From Clostridia bacterium (GTDB taxonomy: Bacteria > Bacillota_A > Clostridia > Christensenellales > Borkfalkiaceae), in contig JAFVQP010000179.1 of assembly GCA_017504735.1 (NCBI GenBank), positions 1 through 8,725 on the forward strand: a stretch of 8,725 nucleotides of DNA. Reading direction: 5' to 3'. The number at the start of each line of letters is the position of its first letter. Position 1 is the stretch's first letter. Below, piece after piece: positions 1-7,132 of this stretch. A model generated the notes under the pieces. It was not told the DNA's origin and made no database searches. It saw only the letters and a program-made list of their open reading frames with translations. The position numbers were made by a program, and so were the translations under genes.

Positions 1-591
1 AAGAATAGGCAACGATTCGCTGTTTAAGATATTGAAAAAGTTTTCTTGTAAGGTATATGCGCAAATTGCCGCCACTGCAAAATAGCAAGCAAAACATATT
101 ATCCATACCCACGCATCCGTCTTTTTAGGTTGAAAACGCTTAAATGCAACCGCCAACATCATATACAAAATAACGAGGTGGTGATAGAAAAAGCTGTGCG
201 CCGTAAAATAGTCTGCAAAAACGTCCTCACAGGTATCACCTAAAATCCCGCGCGGTGACACGTAAAATGCCACAAACAAATACATGGTTGCCACAAATGC
301 AATATTTTGCATCGTTCGCCGCATCTTCCCAAAAGAAAATTCCGCAAGGGAAAACCACAAAAAATAGGTACTGCAAAAATGTAAAGGCAAATGCCAAAGG
401 TTGTATCCTTGCCTATAGGAAATCACTTGTTTTGCCACTTCTCCTGCAATCAACGCCAAGGTGATTACAATAAAAGGAATACTTTGCGCTACTTGCCCCC
501 TATGCCTCAAAAGCAACCATAGCGAGATGGTAATCAAAAGCAATATAAAGAACATCAGCGGTATTAATTTTTTCTCCGCATCTGTATACAT
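1..591 (-). CDS. YwaF/TMEM164-family integral membrane protein (partial, C-terminus beyond window)
   Basis: This frame reads without a stop from an ATG at 591 to the left edge, giving 197 residues. The product is very hydrophobic, with about six likely membrane helices near residues 9-28, 38-55, 67-84, 97-111, 137-151 and 160-180. A Leu-Pro-Leu-His motif followed by Cys73 (residues 68-73) and a His-rich segment at 132-138 resemble the YwaF (TIGR02206) family of small membrane proteins, which are usually about 220-240 residues, so perhaps 30-40 residues are missing. Its biochemical function is unknown. The start is well supported: a GGAGG lies five bases upstream, and the SD region begins right after the nrnA stop, leaving a 12-base gap. 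That spacing suggests co-transcription and coupling with nrnA. The family call rests on motif memory, so another multi-pass membrane family is possible; that the frame is a real gene is much more certain. Confidence 0.72.
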   Translation of the reverse strand, partial: MYTDAEKKLIPLMFFILLLITISLWLLLRHRGQVAQSIPFIVITLALIAGEVAKQVISYRQGYNLWHLPLHFCSTYFLWFSLAEFSFGKMRRTMQNIAFVATMYLFVAFYVSPRGILGDTCEDVFADYFTAHSFFYHHLVILYMMLAVAFKRFQPKKTDAWVWIICFACYFAVAAICAYTLQENFFNILNSESLPIL

Positions 592-596
592 AATCC

Positions 597-601
597 CCTC
601 C
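597..601 (-). promoter_or_regulatory. Ribosome binding site of the YwaF-like gene
   Basis: Read on the minus strand, the nrnA stop codon TAA is followed at once by GAGGAGGGGATT and the ATG at 591. The GGAGG core at 601-597 sits five bases from the start. Ribosomes finishing nrnA would stop on top of this site, which suggests coupling and fixes the start of the partial membrane gene. Confidence 0.7.
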
Positions 602-603
602 TC

Positions 604-1572
604 TTATTCTAAATACTGCGAAACGGTATAAGACAAACGGTCCAATACATCCTCTAAGTCACCAAACAGCATACACCCTGCCGCACGCACGTGCCCACCG
701 CCGCCGTAACAACCTGCCAAACGGTTCACGTCCACGTAGGATTTTGAACGCAACGAAATTTTATACTGTCCTTTTTTTACCTCTAAAAGCGACGCCGCCA
801 CTTCCACCGCATCGATATTTAACGGAAAATCGACAAAGCCTTCGGTCATTCCCGTATCCGCGCCGCACTCTTCCATATTCTTTTTCGATACGACAATCGC
901 CGCAAAACGGTTATCGTGGTAAAAACGCATACCGCTCATTGTACGCGCGTACAACAAAGCACGCGCTTTGGGCTGACGCTTGAATAGCATATAATTAAGA
1001 TGATGCATATCCGCACCTGCTTTTACAAGCTTTGCCGCCAACAATAAGCTTTCTTCGTTTACGTCATCGTGTGCAAAATTCCCCGAATCAGTCAACAGCC
1101 CCAACAACAAATATTCTGCTATTTTTTTATCAAACGGAATACCCATGTATTCGATGAGCATCGCCATATGCATACAGTTTGCCGCACATTCTTCCACAAA
1201 ATTATACTTTGCATAACGGCTATTTGATACGTGGTGATCAATATTTATCGTGTCAATTTTCTTTCGCTTTGCGATATAATATTCCTCAGTCAACTGCCCT
1301 AAACGCTGTTCGTCACTGCAATCCACCGTCACAACCAAATCGTATTCTCCCTGCGGCGACTTTTGCACCTTTTCAATCCCCTCAACAAAGGTTAAATTAG
1401 AAGGAATTTCCGATTCGTCGCATACCTGGTTGGGTATTTTTAAAAAATTAAGCGCAGCGGAAAGGGAAAGTGCGCTGCCAAACGCATCGCCGTCAGGGCG
1501 CATATGCGTCATAATCAACACGCTTTTTGCCTGCTTTATCCTCAATGCAATTTGTTGCAACGTACAATCCAT
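604..1572 (-). CDS. nrnA: DHH-family bifunctional oligoribonuclease / pAp phosphatase NrnA
   Basis: NrnA of Bacillota degrades 2-5 nucleotide RNA fragments and dephosphorylates 3'-phosphoadenosine 5'-phosphate in the cytoplasm, replacing Orn of proteobacteria. All expected motifs are present in order: THxRPDGDA at residues 22-30, Asp84 in a VVTVD strand, the DHH triplet at 112-114, LLTDSGNF around Asp162, and the DHHA1 glycine motif GGGGH at 290-294 followed by VRAAG. These supply the two-metal phosphoesterase site and the substrate-binding domain. At 322 residues it is full length for the family. The ATG start has AGAAGG four bases upstream and GGAG slightly further. It follows rbfA after a 79-base gap that holds a strong hairpin, a place where Bacillota commonly carry nrnA. 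The family also contains RecJ-like nucleases, but this short two-domain form is typical of NrnA. Confidence 0.93.
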   Translation of the reverse strand: MDCTLQQIALRIKQAKSVLIMTHMRPDGDAFGSALSLSAALNFLKIPNQVCDESEIPSNLTFVEGIEKVQKSPQGEYDLVVTVDCSDEQRLGQLTEEYYIAKRKKIDTINIDHHVSNSRYAKYNFVEECAANCMHMAMLIEYMGIPFDKKIAEYLLLGLLTDSGNFAHDDVNEESLLLAAKLVKAGADMHHLNYMLFKRQPKARALLYARTMSGMRFYHDNRFAAIVVSKKNMEECGADTGMTEGFVDFPLNIDAVEVAASLLEVKKGQYKISLRSKSYVDVNRLAGCYGGGGHVRAAGCMLFGDLEDVLDRLSYTVSQYLE

Positions 1573-1590
1573 AAACCTTCTCCAAATAGT

Positions 1591-1615
1591 ACTCCCCCTC
1601 TTTTTGAGGGGGAGT
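1591..1615 (-). repeat. Perfect 10-bp inverted repeat before nrnA
   Basis: The arms ACTCCCCCTC (1591-1600) and GAGGGGGAGT (1606-1615) are perfectly complementary around a five-base loop (AAAAA in the minus-strand transcript). The hairpin lies between the rbfA stop and the nrnA RBS. It has no downstream U-tract on either strand, so it is not a standard intrinsic terminator. It could be an mRNA processing or stability element, part of an attenuating switch with the upstream segment at 1635-1645, or a dispersed palindromic repeat. Confidence 0.7.
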
Positions 1616-1645
1616 GCCGCTTTCTATTCAAGTGGGCACGCCCTC
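1606..1645 (-). promoter_or_regulatory. Alternative stem competing with the nrnA leader hairpin
   Basis: In the minus-strand transcript, GAGGG (1645-1641) and GTGCC (1639-1635) can pair with GGCAC (1617-1613) and CCCTC (1610-1606), separated by a small internal loop. This uses most of the bases that otherwise form the 5' arm of the perfect hairpin at 1591-1615, so the two structures exclude each other. The geometry resembles an attenuator or RBS-access switch, but no function is shown. Confidence 0.35.
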
Positions 1646-1651
1646 TTGTCT

Positions 1652-2029
1652 TTATTCTTCATCCATTGTGTCAGACGTAGAATAGCTAATTTTCTTGAAC
1701 AATTCGTCCATTTTTGCGCCATAGACCATACTTCCATCCATACGGAAGGTCAGGGCAGGCACAGTGCGCATACGCATTACTTGCGACAACTGATGGCGGA
1801 TAAAGCCGGCGTTTTCCTGCAATACCGCAAGCGAACGTTTGCTTTCTTCTTCGCCTTTGCCATAAATACTAACGTAAACGATTGCCGTCTTTAAATCAGG
1901 CGCAACGTCTACCTCCGTAATGGACACCAACCCTTTCAAATCGGGCATTCTGTCCTTTTGCATACGGATAATTTCGCTGATTTCCTTTTGATATTCACCG
2001 TTTAAACGGGAGGTTCTCGACACCTTCAT
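1652..2029 (-). CDS. rbfA: Ribosome-binding factor A (RbfA)
   Basis: RbfA is a small KH-like protein that binds the immature 30S subunit near the 5' part of 16S rRNA and is needed for late 16S maturation and cold growth. The 125-residue product starts [20 protein letters not shown], contains the Ala-x-Gly kink of the KH-like fold (NAGFIRHQL), and ends with the family segment R-x-x-P-x-L-x-F-x-x-D-x-S followed by an acidic tail. I chose the ATG at 2029 rather than one ten codons upstream (2059). The 2029 start gives the conserved N-terminus, and its first base is the last base of the infB stop (TAATG), a usual termination-reinitiation arrangement. A GGAGG about 13 bases upstream and a closer AAGG may serve as RBS. 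It is the last of the classical nusA-infB genes here. Confidence 0.94.
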   Translation of the reverse strand: MKVSRTSRLNGEYQKEISEIIRMQKDRMPDLKGLVSITEVDVAPDLKTAIVYVSIYGKGEEESKRSLAVLQENAGFIRHQLSQVMRMRTVPALTFRMDGSMVYGAKMDELFKKISYSTSDTMDEE

Positions 2030-2865
2030 TATGCCTTCAATTCCTCCGTAACGTAACATTCGATGATGTCGCCCACGCGGATTTCGTTAAATCCTTCGAT
2101 TGCACAGCCACATTCGTAACCGTGTGCAACTTCTTTCACGTCGTCCTTGAAACGCTTCAACTGCTTCACGCCGCCTTCGCAAATCATGATATCTTCACGG
2201 TAAATTCTAAGCTTACCGCCACGTACAATCTTACCATCCGTAACGTAGCAACCAGCAATCGTACCCACGCCCGTGATGTTGAACGTTTGACGCACTTCGC
2301 ATTTACCCGTAAGAACTTCTTTAAGCTTAGGCGTAAGCATACCCTTCAGGGCAGCTTCCATATCGTCCAACAACTCGTAAATAATACGATAGCTGCGTAC
2401 GTCTACCTTGGATTGTTCAGCAAGTTTCTTTGCCTTCGCGTCAGGACGAACGTTGAAACCGATGATGATGGCGTTTGCACTGTCAGCAAGCATGATATCG
2501 CCTTCATTGATGGCACCTGCCGCCGAGTGAATAACCTTGATACGAACTTCCTCGTTGGAAATCTTTTCCAAGGACTGCTTCACGGCTTCTACACTACCTT
2601 GTACGTCACCCTTAACGATAAGGTTAAGGTTTTTGATTTTACCTTCTTCTACCTGAGCAAAGATATCGTCAAGACTTACACGGCTCTGCTCCTTAATCAT
2701 CTGTTCGCGTTCTCTGTTCTTTCTTTCTTCCTGTACCTGCTTCATAAGCGCTTGGTCAACCGCCATAATGCTGTCGCCTGCATTGGGTACGTCTTCCAAG
2801 CCCAAGATGGAAACCGCCATCGAAGGGCCTGCGGATTTTACAGGTTTACCCTTGTCGTCAAACAT
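2029..2865 (-). CDS. infB: Translation initiation factor IF-2, C-terminal part (downstream of frameshift)
   Basis: This frame encodes domains II (end), III and C1/C2 of IF2, which bind the ribosome and carry the fMet-tRNA recognition surface. It starts at FDDKGK-x-V-x-x-AGPS, continues with [10 protein letters not shown] and the domain III segment [16 protein letters not shown], then GVGTIAGC, and ends with [14 protein letters not shown]. The ATG at 2865 is simply the Met of the conserved VRAM motif; upstream codons in this frame (2874-2866) read V-R-A, so the fragment is a continuation of the preceding frame and not a separate gene. There is no RBS of note before 2865. With one base restored, the joined protein is 887 residues, normal for IF2. 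Its stop overlaps the rbfA start by one base. Confidence 0.9.
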   Translation of the reverse strand: MFDDKGKPVKSAGPSMAVSILGLEDVPNAGDSIMAVDQALMKQVQEERKNREREQMIKEQSRVSLDDIFAQVEEGKIKNLNLIVKGDVQGSVEAVKQSLEKISNEEVRIKVIHSAAGAINEGDIMLADSANAIIIGFNVRPDAKAKKLAEQSKVDVRSYRIIYELLDDMEAALKGMLTPKLKEVLTGKCEVRQTFNITGVGTIAGCYVTDGKIVRGGKLRIYREDIMICEGGVKQLKRFKDDVKEVAHGYECGCAIEGFNEIRVGDIIECYVTEELKA

Positions 2866-4691
2866 CGCACGAACATACCCATCGTCGTACCGGACAAAAT
2901 ATTGTCGCCCGTCTTAAGCGTACCCGTTTGTACGATAATACTTGCAACGGGGCCTTTGCCCTTGTCGAGTTTCGCCTCGATGATAACACCCTTTGCCTGA
3001 CGATCGGGGTTTGCCTTCAATTCCTGCATTTCTGCAACAAGGTTTACCGCTTCAAGCAATTCGTCAATACCCATACCCGTCTTTGCGGAGATAGGAATCA
3101 ACATTGTGTCACCGCCCCATTCTTCGGGTACGAGTTCGTATTTCATCAATTCCTGTTTTACTTTGTCAGGGTTAACTTCGTATTTATCCATCTTGTTCAT
3201 TGCAACGATGATGGGAACGTTTGCCGCCTTTGCGTGGTTAATAGCTTCTACCGTTTGAGGCATGATACCATCGTCCGCCGCAACCACGAGGATAACGATG
3301 TCCGTTACCTGCGCACCGCGCGCACGCATTGCCGTGAACGCCGCGTGACCAGGGGTATCGATGAAGGTAATTTGTTTACCCTTCGCCGTAACCGTATAAG
3401 CACCGATACTCTGCGTAATACCGCCGGCTTCGCCTGCCGTAACGGTGGTCGAACGAATTTTGTCAAGCAAGGAAGTTTTACCGTGGTCAACGTGACCCAT
3501 AACGGTAACAACGGGCGCACGGGTAACGAGCTTGCTTTCATCTTCCACCAAGGTCGTATCCATCAATACTTCTTCCGCCGTTTTTTCAGGTTTATATTCA
3601 AGGTCGATCCCCAAATCCATTGCAATCATCAATGCATTTTCGTAATCAATCGAGTCGTTAATCCCCTTCATAATGCCTTCCTTGAAAAGGCGTTTGGTGA
3701 TTTCTACTGCGGAAATACCCAACTTTTCGGACAATACCTTCAAAGGAATATCCTGCGTGGTAACCACCGCATGTTCAATCTTAATCGTTTGAACCTCTTG
3801 CTGTTTTTGCTTCTTAGGCGAACGAACCTTTCTGTAACCCGACTTATCCTCGTCGAAATCCTCCACCGTCATGCCCTGCTGTTTCATCAAGTTACGCTTG
3901 GACATAGGTTTCTTTTCGGTGTAAGTTTTTTCAAAGGTCTTCTTCTTTGCGGGTGCAGAGAAGTTCTTTTCTCTCGAAGGCGCTGCAATAGGTGCAGTGA
4001 TAGGCGCACTAGGCGCGCCTACAGGTTTTGTACCCATAGGTCTTTGAGGTCTATCGCCTTGAGGTCTTTGAGGTCTATCCGTGTTGGGACGGGGACGGAA
4101 GGTATTTGTAGGCGCCGACGCGTTTTCTACGCCAGGCTTTGCCACATACACGCCTTGTTCCTGACCGTTGCGGAAATATCTAGGCGCACGGGGCGCAGCA
4201 GGCACAACCGGACGCGTTTCGGGTCTAGGAACGAATGTACGCGCTTCGGGCTTCGTCTCCGCTTTCTTTTCTTCCTTGGGTTGAGGAGCAGGTTTCTTCT
4301 CCTTTACTTCGGGCTCTTCTTTCTTTTCTGCAGGCACTTCTACGGGTGCTTCTACAGGAGCCTTTGCAACCTCTTCTTCTTTCTTTTTAGCGGCTTTTTT
4401 TGCCTTTTCTTCTTCCGCTTTTACAGCGGCAGCAGCCTCCGCTTTTGCTTTTTCTTCCGCAGCGATGCGTGCAGCTTCTTCCGCCGCCTTCACAGCAGCC
4501 GCTTCCGCCTCTGCCTTCGCCACAGCTTCCGCTACTTCACGTTCTTGTTTTTCCGTCTCCAAAGTAGCTAATTTCTTTAAAATCCCCGAAAGGCTTTTTT
4601 CCGTGGATAAAAGACGCTTTTGCACGCCGCCAAGCTTTTCATCGCCTAATAGAGATGTAATTTTTTCCACGTTTTCATATTTTTTTGCCAT
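2838..4691 (-). CDS. infB: Translation initiation factor IF-2, N-terminal part with GTPase domain (frameshifted near 2877)
   Basis: IF2 is the GTPase that places fMet-tRNA on the 30S subunit and promotes 50S joining. Residues 1-310 are low-complexity: an Ala/Glu/Lys-rich, probably helical stretch, then Pro/Arg-rich sequence with short RPQRP-type repeats. An IF2-N-like domain lies at about 315-370. The G domain is intact: G1 GHVDHGKT at 399-406, G2 GGITQ, G3 DTPGH at 445-449, G4 NKMD at 499-502, G5 SAK at 535-537. Domain II begins after residue 565. Family similarity ends at Gly605; the last 12 residues (606-617) are out of frame, and the true continuation is in the -1 frame at 2865-2029. The ATG at 4691 lies three bases after the ylxQ stop; a GGGAGGG within ylxQ is about 12 bases upstream. 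All motifs before the break are conserved, which argues for an intact gene with a sequencing error or a very recent mutation. Confidence 0.93.
   Translation of the reverse strand: MAKKYENVEKITSLLGDEKLGGVQKRLLSTEKSLSGILKKLATLETEKQEREVAEAVAKAEAEAAAVKAAEEAARIAAEEKAKAEAAAAVKAEEEKAKKAAKKKEEEVAKAPVEAPVEVPAEKKEEPEVKEKKPAPQPKEEKKAETKPEARTFVPRPETRPVVPAAPRAPRYFRNGQEQGVYVAKPGVENASAPTNTFRPRPNTDRPQRPQGDRPQRPMGTKPVGAPSAPITAPIAAPSREKNFSAPAKKKTFEKTYTEKKPMSKRNLMKQQGMTVEDFDEDKSGYRKVRSPKKQKQQEVQTIKIEHAVVTTQDIPLKVLSEKLGISAVEITKRLFKEGIMKGINDSIDYENALMIAMDLGIDLEYKPEKTAEEVLMDTTLVEDESKLVTRAPVVTVMGHVDHGKTSLLDKIRSTTVTAGEAGGITQSIGAYTVTAKGKQITFIDTPGHAAFTAMRARGAQVTDIVILVVAADDGIMPQTVEAINHAKAANVPIIVAMNKMDKYEVNPDKVKQELMKYELVPEEWGGDTMLIPISAKTGMGIDELLEAVNLVAEMQELKANPDRQAKGVIIEAKLDKGKGPVASIIVQTGTLKTGDNILSGTTMGMFVRCLTTRVNL
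2874..2880 (-). other. infB: Frameshift point in infB
   Basis: On the minus strand the codons read ATG GGT ATG TTC GTG CGA, which leaves the family sequence. If the GGG run at 2880-2878 had four G, the codons would be ATG GGG TAT GTT CGT GCG ATG TTT, giving [12 protein letters not shown], which matches the IF2 pattern G-x-V-R-A-M. A single missing G therefore restores 887 residues. A homopolymer undercall in long-read data is the simplest cause; a real mutation is possible. Confidence 0.85.
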
Positions 4692-4694
4692 AGG

Positions 4695-5027
4695 TTAGTC
4701 GTTCCCTCCCGAATACAATTTCAATTTCGGCTCGCCATCGGCGCTTGCAATCATCGCCGAAGCAAGGTTGTTGTCTAAGATTGCCACTGCTTTTACCGCA
4801 GGGCGATGTACCCATTCCGCTAAAACACCCTCGTCCGTAATATATAAAGGACAGTTCAGCGTTTCTTTTGCACGTAAAATGGGTTTTAAGGAATTTTTCC
4901 CGATTGCCCCGTCAATCACGAGCAGGAAAACCCCTTTTCTTTGTTTTTCTATCGTTTCCGCGCCAAAAATAATCTTTCTCGAACGGATACAAAACCCAAG
5001 ATAGGTTTCAATTTTACTCTTGTCCAA
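4695..5027 (-). CDS. ylxQ: YlxQ, L7Ae-like ribosomal/RNA-binding protein
   Basis: This 110-residue protein belongs to the L7Ae/L30e/S12e/Gadd45 family of kink-turn RNA-binding proteins and holds the ylxQ position between ylxR and infB. The N-terminus shows the typical LGFCIRSRKIIFGAE segment, in which family members carry an LGLAxRAGKxxxG pattern, followed by a hydrophobic strand (VFLLVIDGAIGKNS) and a cysteine-proline strand (CPLYIT). Its exact cellular role is not settled. The start is a TTG at 5027, with GAGGAGG at 5040-5034 six bases upstream; it overlaps the end of ylxR by 14 bases, so the RBS lies inside ylxR and translation is probably coupled. The C-terminus ends three bases before infB. 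The alternative of a later start would remove the conserved first helix. Confidence 0.88.
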   Translation of the reverse strand: MDKSKIETYLGFCIRSRKIIFGAETIEKQRKGVFLLVIDGAIGKNSLKPILRAKETLNCPLYITDEGVLAEWVHRPAVKAVAILDNNLASAMIASADGEPKLKLYSGGND

Positions 5028-5286
5028 GCGCGTCCTCCTCGACCCCTTTATATACTTCAGGAGCTACGTTTGCAGAGAAAGCTTTGTTTAAAAGCTTTTT
5101 CCCCGTCAATTTTTTGAGACATTCCGCATTCGAACATATATATGCGCCGCGCCCAGGGGCTTTGCCCGTTGGATCGGGAGAAATTTCTCCTTCAGCATTT
5201 CTCACCACGCGCGTCATTTCTGCCTTTGGTTTCATTTCACGGCAGGCAATACACATACGCATGGGAATATTTTTCTTCTTCGGCAT
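5014..5286 (-). CDS. rnpM: YlxR / RnpM, RNase P modulator (DUF448)
   Basis: YlxR-family proteins bind nucleic acid; in Bacillus subtilis YlxR has been named RnpM because it binds RNase P RNA and modulates RNase P activity. The 90-residue product has the family signature: a basic N-terminus, R-M-C-I-A-C-R at residues 10-16, MTRVVR at 24-29, and P-G-R-G-A-Y-I-C at 44-51, followed by a C-x-x-x-x-C-L-like segment and a lysine-rich helix. The cysteines at 12, 15, 51 and 56 could hold a metal, although many homologs do not conserve all of them. The ATG at 5286 has a strong GGGAGG six bases upstream. It lies 31 bases after nusA, and its last codons carry the RBS and TTG start of ylxQ. Confidence 0.94.
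   Translation of the reverse strand: MPKKKNIPMRMCIACREMKPKAEMTRVVRNAEGEISPDPTGKAPGRGAYICSNAECLKKLTGKKLLNKAFSANVAPEVYKGVEEDALGQE
5034..5040 (-). promoter_or_regulatory. Ribosome binding site deciding the ylxQ TTG start
   Basis: The minus strand reads GAGGAGG at 5040-5034, six bases before TTG at 5027-5025. It is encoded by the two Glu codons near the end of ylxR. No ATG is available near this spot in the ylxQ frame, so the strong site supports the TTG start. Confidence 0.75.
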
Positions 5287-5317
5287 ACGCCACCTCCCGT
5301 TTTATACTGTAAAACGA

Positions 5318-6412
5318 TTACTCTTTAATAGGCAATTCTTCTTCAGCATCAATCTGCGCAAGAATTTCCGCAGCTTCAGGGGAAGATGCGCTCTTTACGT
5401 CAATCTTCCAACCCGTCAAACGAGCCGCCAAGCGTGCGTTTTGACCATCTCTACCGATTGCCAAGGAAAGCTTGTCGTCGGGTACGATTGCCATTGCGCT
5501 CTTTTCGCCCTTTGCGGTTACGGAAAGTACCGTTGCAGGAGAAAGCGCCTTGTAGATGAATGCAAGGGGATCTTCATTCCACGTAATAATGTCGATTTTT
5601 TCACCGCCGAGTTCTTCTACAACTGCGTTTACACGTGCGCCGCGATTACCTACGCAAGCGCCCACTGCATCTACACGAGCGTCGTTGGAGACAATTGCCA
5701 TCTTCGTTCTATGACCAGGTTCACGTGCAATTTCTTTAATTTCTACGATACCCTGTGCAATCTCAGGAACTTGTTCTTCGAAGAGTTTCTTCACCAAACC
5801 CTGCGCCGTACGGGATACCACGATTTGCGAGTTTTTGCCGTTGTTCTTAACGCGCTTTACAAATACTTTCAACTTGTCGCCCACCGCATATTTTTCGGTA
5901 GGAACGCGATCCATCGGGGGCATAACGCCTTCAATTTTCTTGTCGCCAAGCTCTACGTAGATGTTGCGTTCGTCCATTTTACGGATAACGCCTTCCATAA
6001 GCTCGCCTTCTTTATCCGAAAATTCCGAGAAGGTGTTGTCGCGTTCTGCTTCGTGTAATTTTTGAAGGATAACCTGTTTTGCGGTCTGTGCTGCAATACG
6101 GCCGAAATCCTTAGGTTTAAAGGTTTTTACGATGGTGTCACCCACTTTGTAATCAGGATTTAATTCCTGCGCGTCTTCCAAGGAAATTTCCTTATCCTTA
6201 TCCTCTACAACCTCTACGACGTAACGGGTAGCCTTAAATTCAATCGTACCTTTGTCCGCATTCACCGTAACGGCAACTTCTGCGCCGCCGTCAAACTGCT
6301 TTTTATACGCGGATGCAAGCGCATTTTCAAGCGTTGCGATAAACGCTTCTTCGCTGATACCCTTTTCTCTTACCAAATCGGTAAGTGCCGCAAAAAACTC
6401 TTTGTTTTCCAT
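5318..6412 (-). CDS. nusA: Transcription termination/antitermination protein NusA
   Basis: NusA binds RNA polymerase and nascent RNA and controls pausing, intrinsic termination and antitermination of rRNA operons. The 364-residue product matches the Bacillota form, which lacks the C-terminal acidic repeats of proteobacteria. Visible domains: N-terminal polymerase-binding domain (1-130, starting ENKEFFAALTDLVREKGIS); S1 domain (about 135-200, from GELMEGVIRK to IVVSRT); KH1 with GACVGNRGARV (GNRG at 255-258) and the ELGGEKIDII strand; KH2 with IGRDGQNARLAARL at 319-332. A short acidic tail ends the protein. The ATG at 6412 is preceded by AGGAG nine bases upstream. It follows rimP after 89 bases and precedes ylxR by 31 bases, the canonical order. 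NusA often autoregulates its operon; the sequence does not show how here. Confidence 0.96.
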   Translation of the reverse strand: MENKEFFAALTDLVREKGISEEAFIATLENALASAYKKQFDGGAEVAVTVNADKGTIEFKATRYVVEVVEDKDKEISLEDAQELNPDYKVGDTIVKTFKPKDFGRIAAQTAKQVILQKLHEAERDNTFSEFSDKEGELMEGVIRKMDERNIYVELGDKKIEGVMPPMDRVPTEKYAVGDKLKVFVKRVKNNGKNSQIVVSRTAQGLVKKLFEEQVPEIAQGIVEIKEIAREPGHRTKMAIVSNDARVDAVGACVGNRGARVNAVVEELGGEKIDIITWNEDPLAFIYKALSPATVLSVTAKGEKSAMAIVPDDKLSLAIGRDGQNARLAARLTGWKIDVKSASSPEAAEILAQIDAEEELPIKE

Positions 6413-6480
6413 TATTTTGTTCTCCTATTAAGTTTTCGTAAATGTTTATATCGTGCTTGATTTTTTTATGCTGTAAAAGT

Positions 6481-6494
6481 TCGGCTTACGCCGA
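6481..6494 (-). repeat. Small GNRA-loop hairpin between rimP and nusA
   Basis: The transcript contains TCGGC GTAA GCCGA, a five-base-pair stem closed by a GUAA (GNRA-type) loop, seven bases after the rimP stop. The following bases (ACTTTTACAG) give only a weak U-run, so it is at most a partial terminator or an RNA processing or stability element in the 89-base rimP-nusA gap. The rest of that gap shows nothing beyond the nusA RBS. Confidence 0.45.
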
Positions 6495-6501
6495 TATCGA
6501 G

Positions 6502-6978
6502 TTATGCCAAGCCCAAAGCCGCAAAATCGATTGCCCTGCAAATTTTTGCAATCTTTGCTTTTTCAAGCTTGATTTCATTGCCCTTGTCTTCGAGATATAC
6601 ACAAGTTTCATCGTGGCCTTTCAAGGTTGCCTCAAAAAACTTTTTCCCTTGCATGGGGGCAAACAATTTCACCTCTACCATCTTACCGATGCATTTTTGA
6701 TAATCGCGGTCGGTCTTCAAAGGTCTATCCAAACCGGGGCTGGACACGTTGAGGGTGTACGGCACACCGAAGCTGGGGTCGAATTCATCCAAAACGGGGT
6801 CGATTGCACGGTGGAATTTTTCACAGGTATCCAAATCCACCCCGCCTTCAATGTCGATATAGACGGTGAGGGTAGCTTCTTTGCCTTGTTTGAATTCTAC
6901 CTCTACAATTTCAATTTCCATTTCGTCCGCAATCGGTTGCAAAACGTTTTGTATTTCCTCTACGGGTTTGATTTTCAT
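6502..6978 (-). CDS. rimP: Ribosome maturation factor RimP
   Basis: RimP binds the free 30S subunit and assists assembly of the 3' domain and central pseudoknot region of 16S rRNA. The 158-residue product has the two-domain family layout: an N-terminal alpha/beta domain with the strand LTVYIDIEGGVDLDTCEKFH and the hallmark motif NVSSPGLDRPLK, then an SH3-like C-terminal domain (about residues 90-150) with a GKMVEVKL...KKFFEATLKG pattern. Length is normal. The ATG at 6978 has GAGGAA about seven bases upstream. It is the first gene of the operon after a non-coding leader of roughly 360 bases counted from the predicted promoter, and lies downstream of the PolC-like exonuclease, where polC usually sits in this phylum. 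Confidence 0.95.
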   Translation of the reverse strand: MKIKPVEEIQNVLQPIADEMEIEIVEVEFKQGKEATLTVYIDIEGGVDLDTCEKFHRAIDPVLDEFDPSFGVPYTLNVSSPGLDRPLKTDRDYQKCIGKMVEVKLFAPMQGKKFFEATLKGHDETCVYLEDKGNEIKLEKAKIAKICRAIDFAALGLA

Positions 6979-7016
6979 AATCGTTCCTCTTTTTATTATT
7001 GTGGAATTCGGTCCCC

Positions 7017-7062
7017 GCGCGCAAATATGCGCTTGGTTTGAATTTTATTCAAATAGACCAAA
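7017..7062. repeat. Two adjacent inverted repeats upstream of rimP
   Basis: TTTGAAT and ATTCAAA pair around a three-base loop and the stem extends through TTGGT/CCAA with a three-base bulge. Immediately next to it, GCGCA and TGCGC pair around a four-base loop. Neither is followed by a U-run. They would be the last structures in the leader before the rimP start and may be operator-like or structural. Confidence 0.4.
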
Positions 7063-7068
7063 ATTATA
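7063..7068 (-). promoter_or_regulatory. Possible second -10 box upstream of rimP
   Basis: A perfect TATAAT occurs on the minus strand at 7068-7063, about 85 bases before rimP. The best -35 candidate at suitable spacing is poor (TTCCCT-like), so this is a weak candidate only, much less convincing than the promoter at 7374-7346. Confidence 0.25.
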
Positions 7069-7102
7069 CGGTTATAACGCTTTAAGGGAATATATGCGAG
7101 CA

Positions 7103-7132
7103 GTTCAAGGCGGAGCAAGCGTTCCGCTTAAC
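7103..7132. repeat. Imperfect hairpin in the rimP leader
   Basis: The arms GTTCAAGGCGGA (7103-7114) and TCCGCTTAAC (7123-7132) pair with two bulged bases around an eight-base loop. The second arm overlaps the outer end of repeat copy 0, so this stem and the large inverted repeat would compete. Confidence 0.4.

Noticed and set aside
255..464. A 69-codon plus-strand open frame
   Set aside because: It is antisense to the YwaF-like membrane gene, has no clear RBS or recognisable motif, and its composition fits a shadow frame.
2029..2059. Upstream start of rbfA at 2059
   Set aside because: The extra ten residues lie inside infB and do not resemble RbfA N-termini; the 2029 start gives the conserved [10 protein letters not shown] and a stop-start overlap.
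2874..2882. Programmed -1 frameshifting in infB
   Set aside because: There is no X-XXY-YYZ slippery heptamer and no clear stimulatory structure nearby, and IF2 is not known to use frameshifting. A missing G in a homopolymer explains the break more simply.
2928..4571. A 547-codon open frame on the plus strand, and others at 2122-3000 and 5084-6058
   Set aside because: They lie antisense to infB and nusA, which have clear family motifs. The translations are rich in Arg, Phe, His and Cys with no recognisable domain, as expected for the opposite strand of Lys/Glu/Ala-rich genes.
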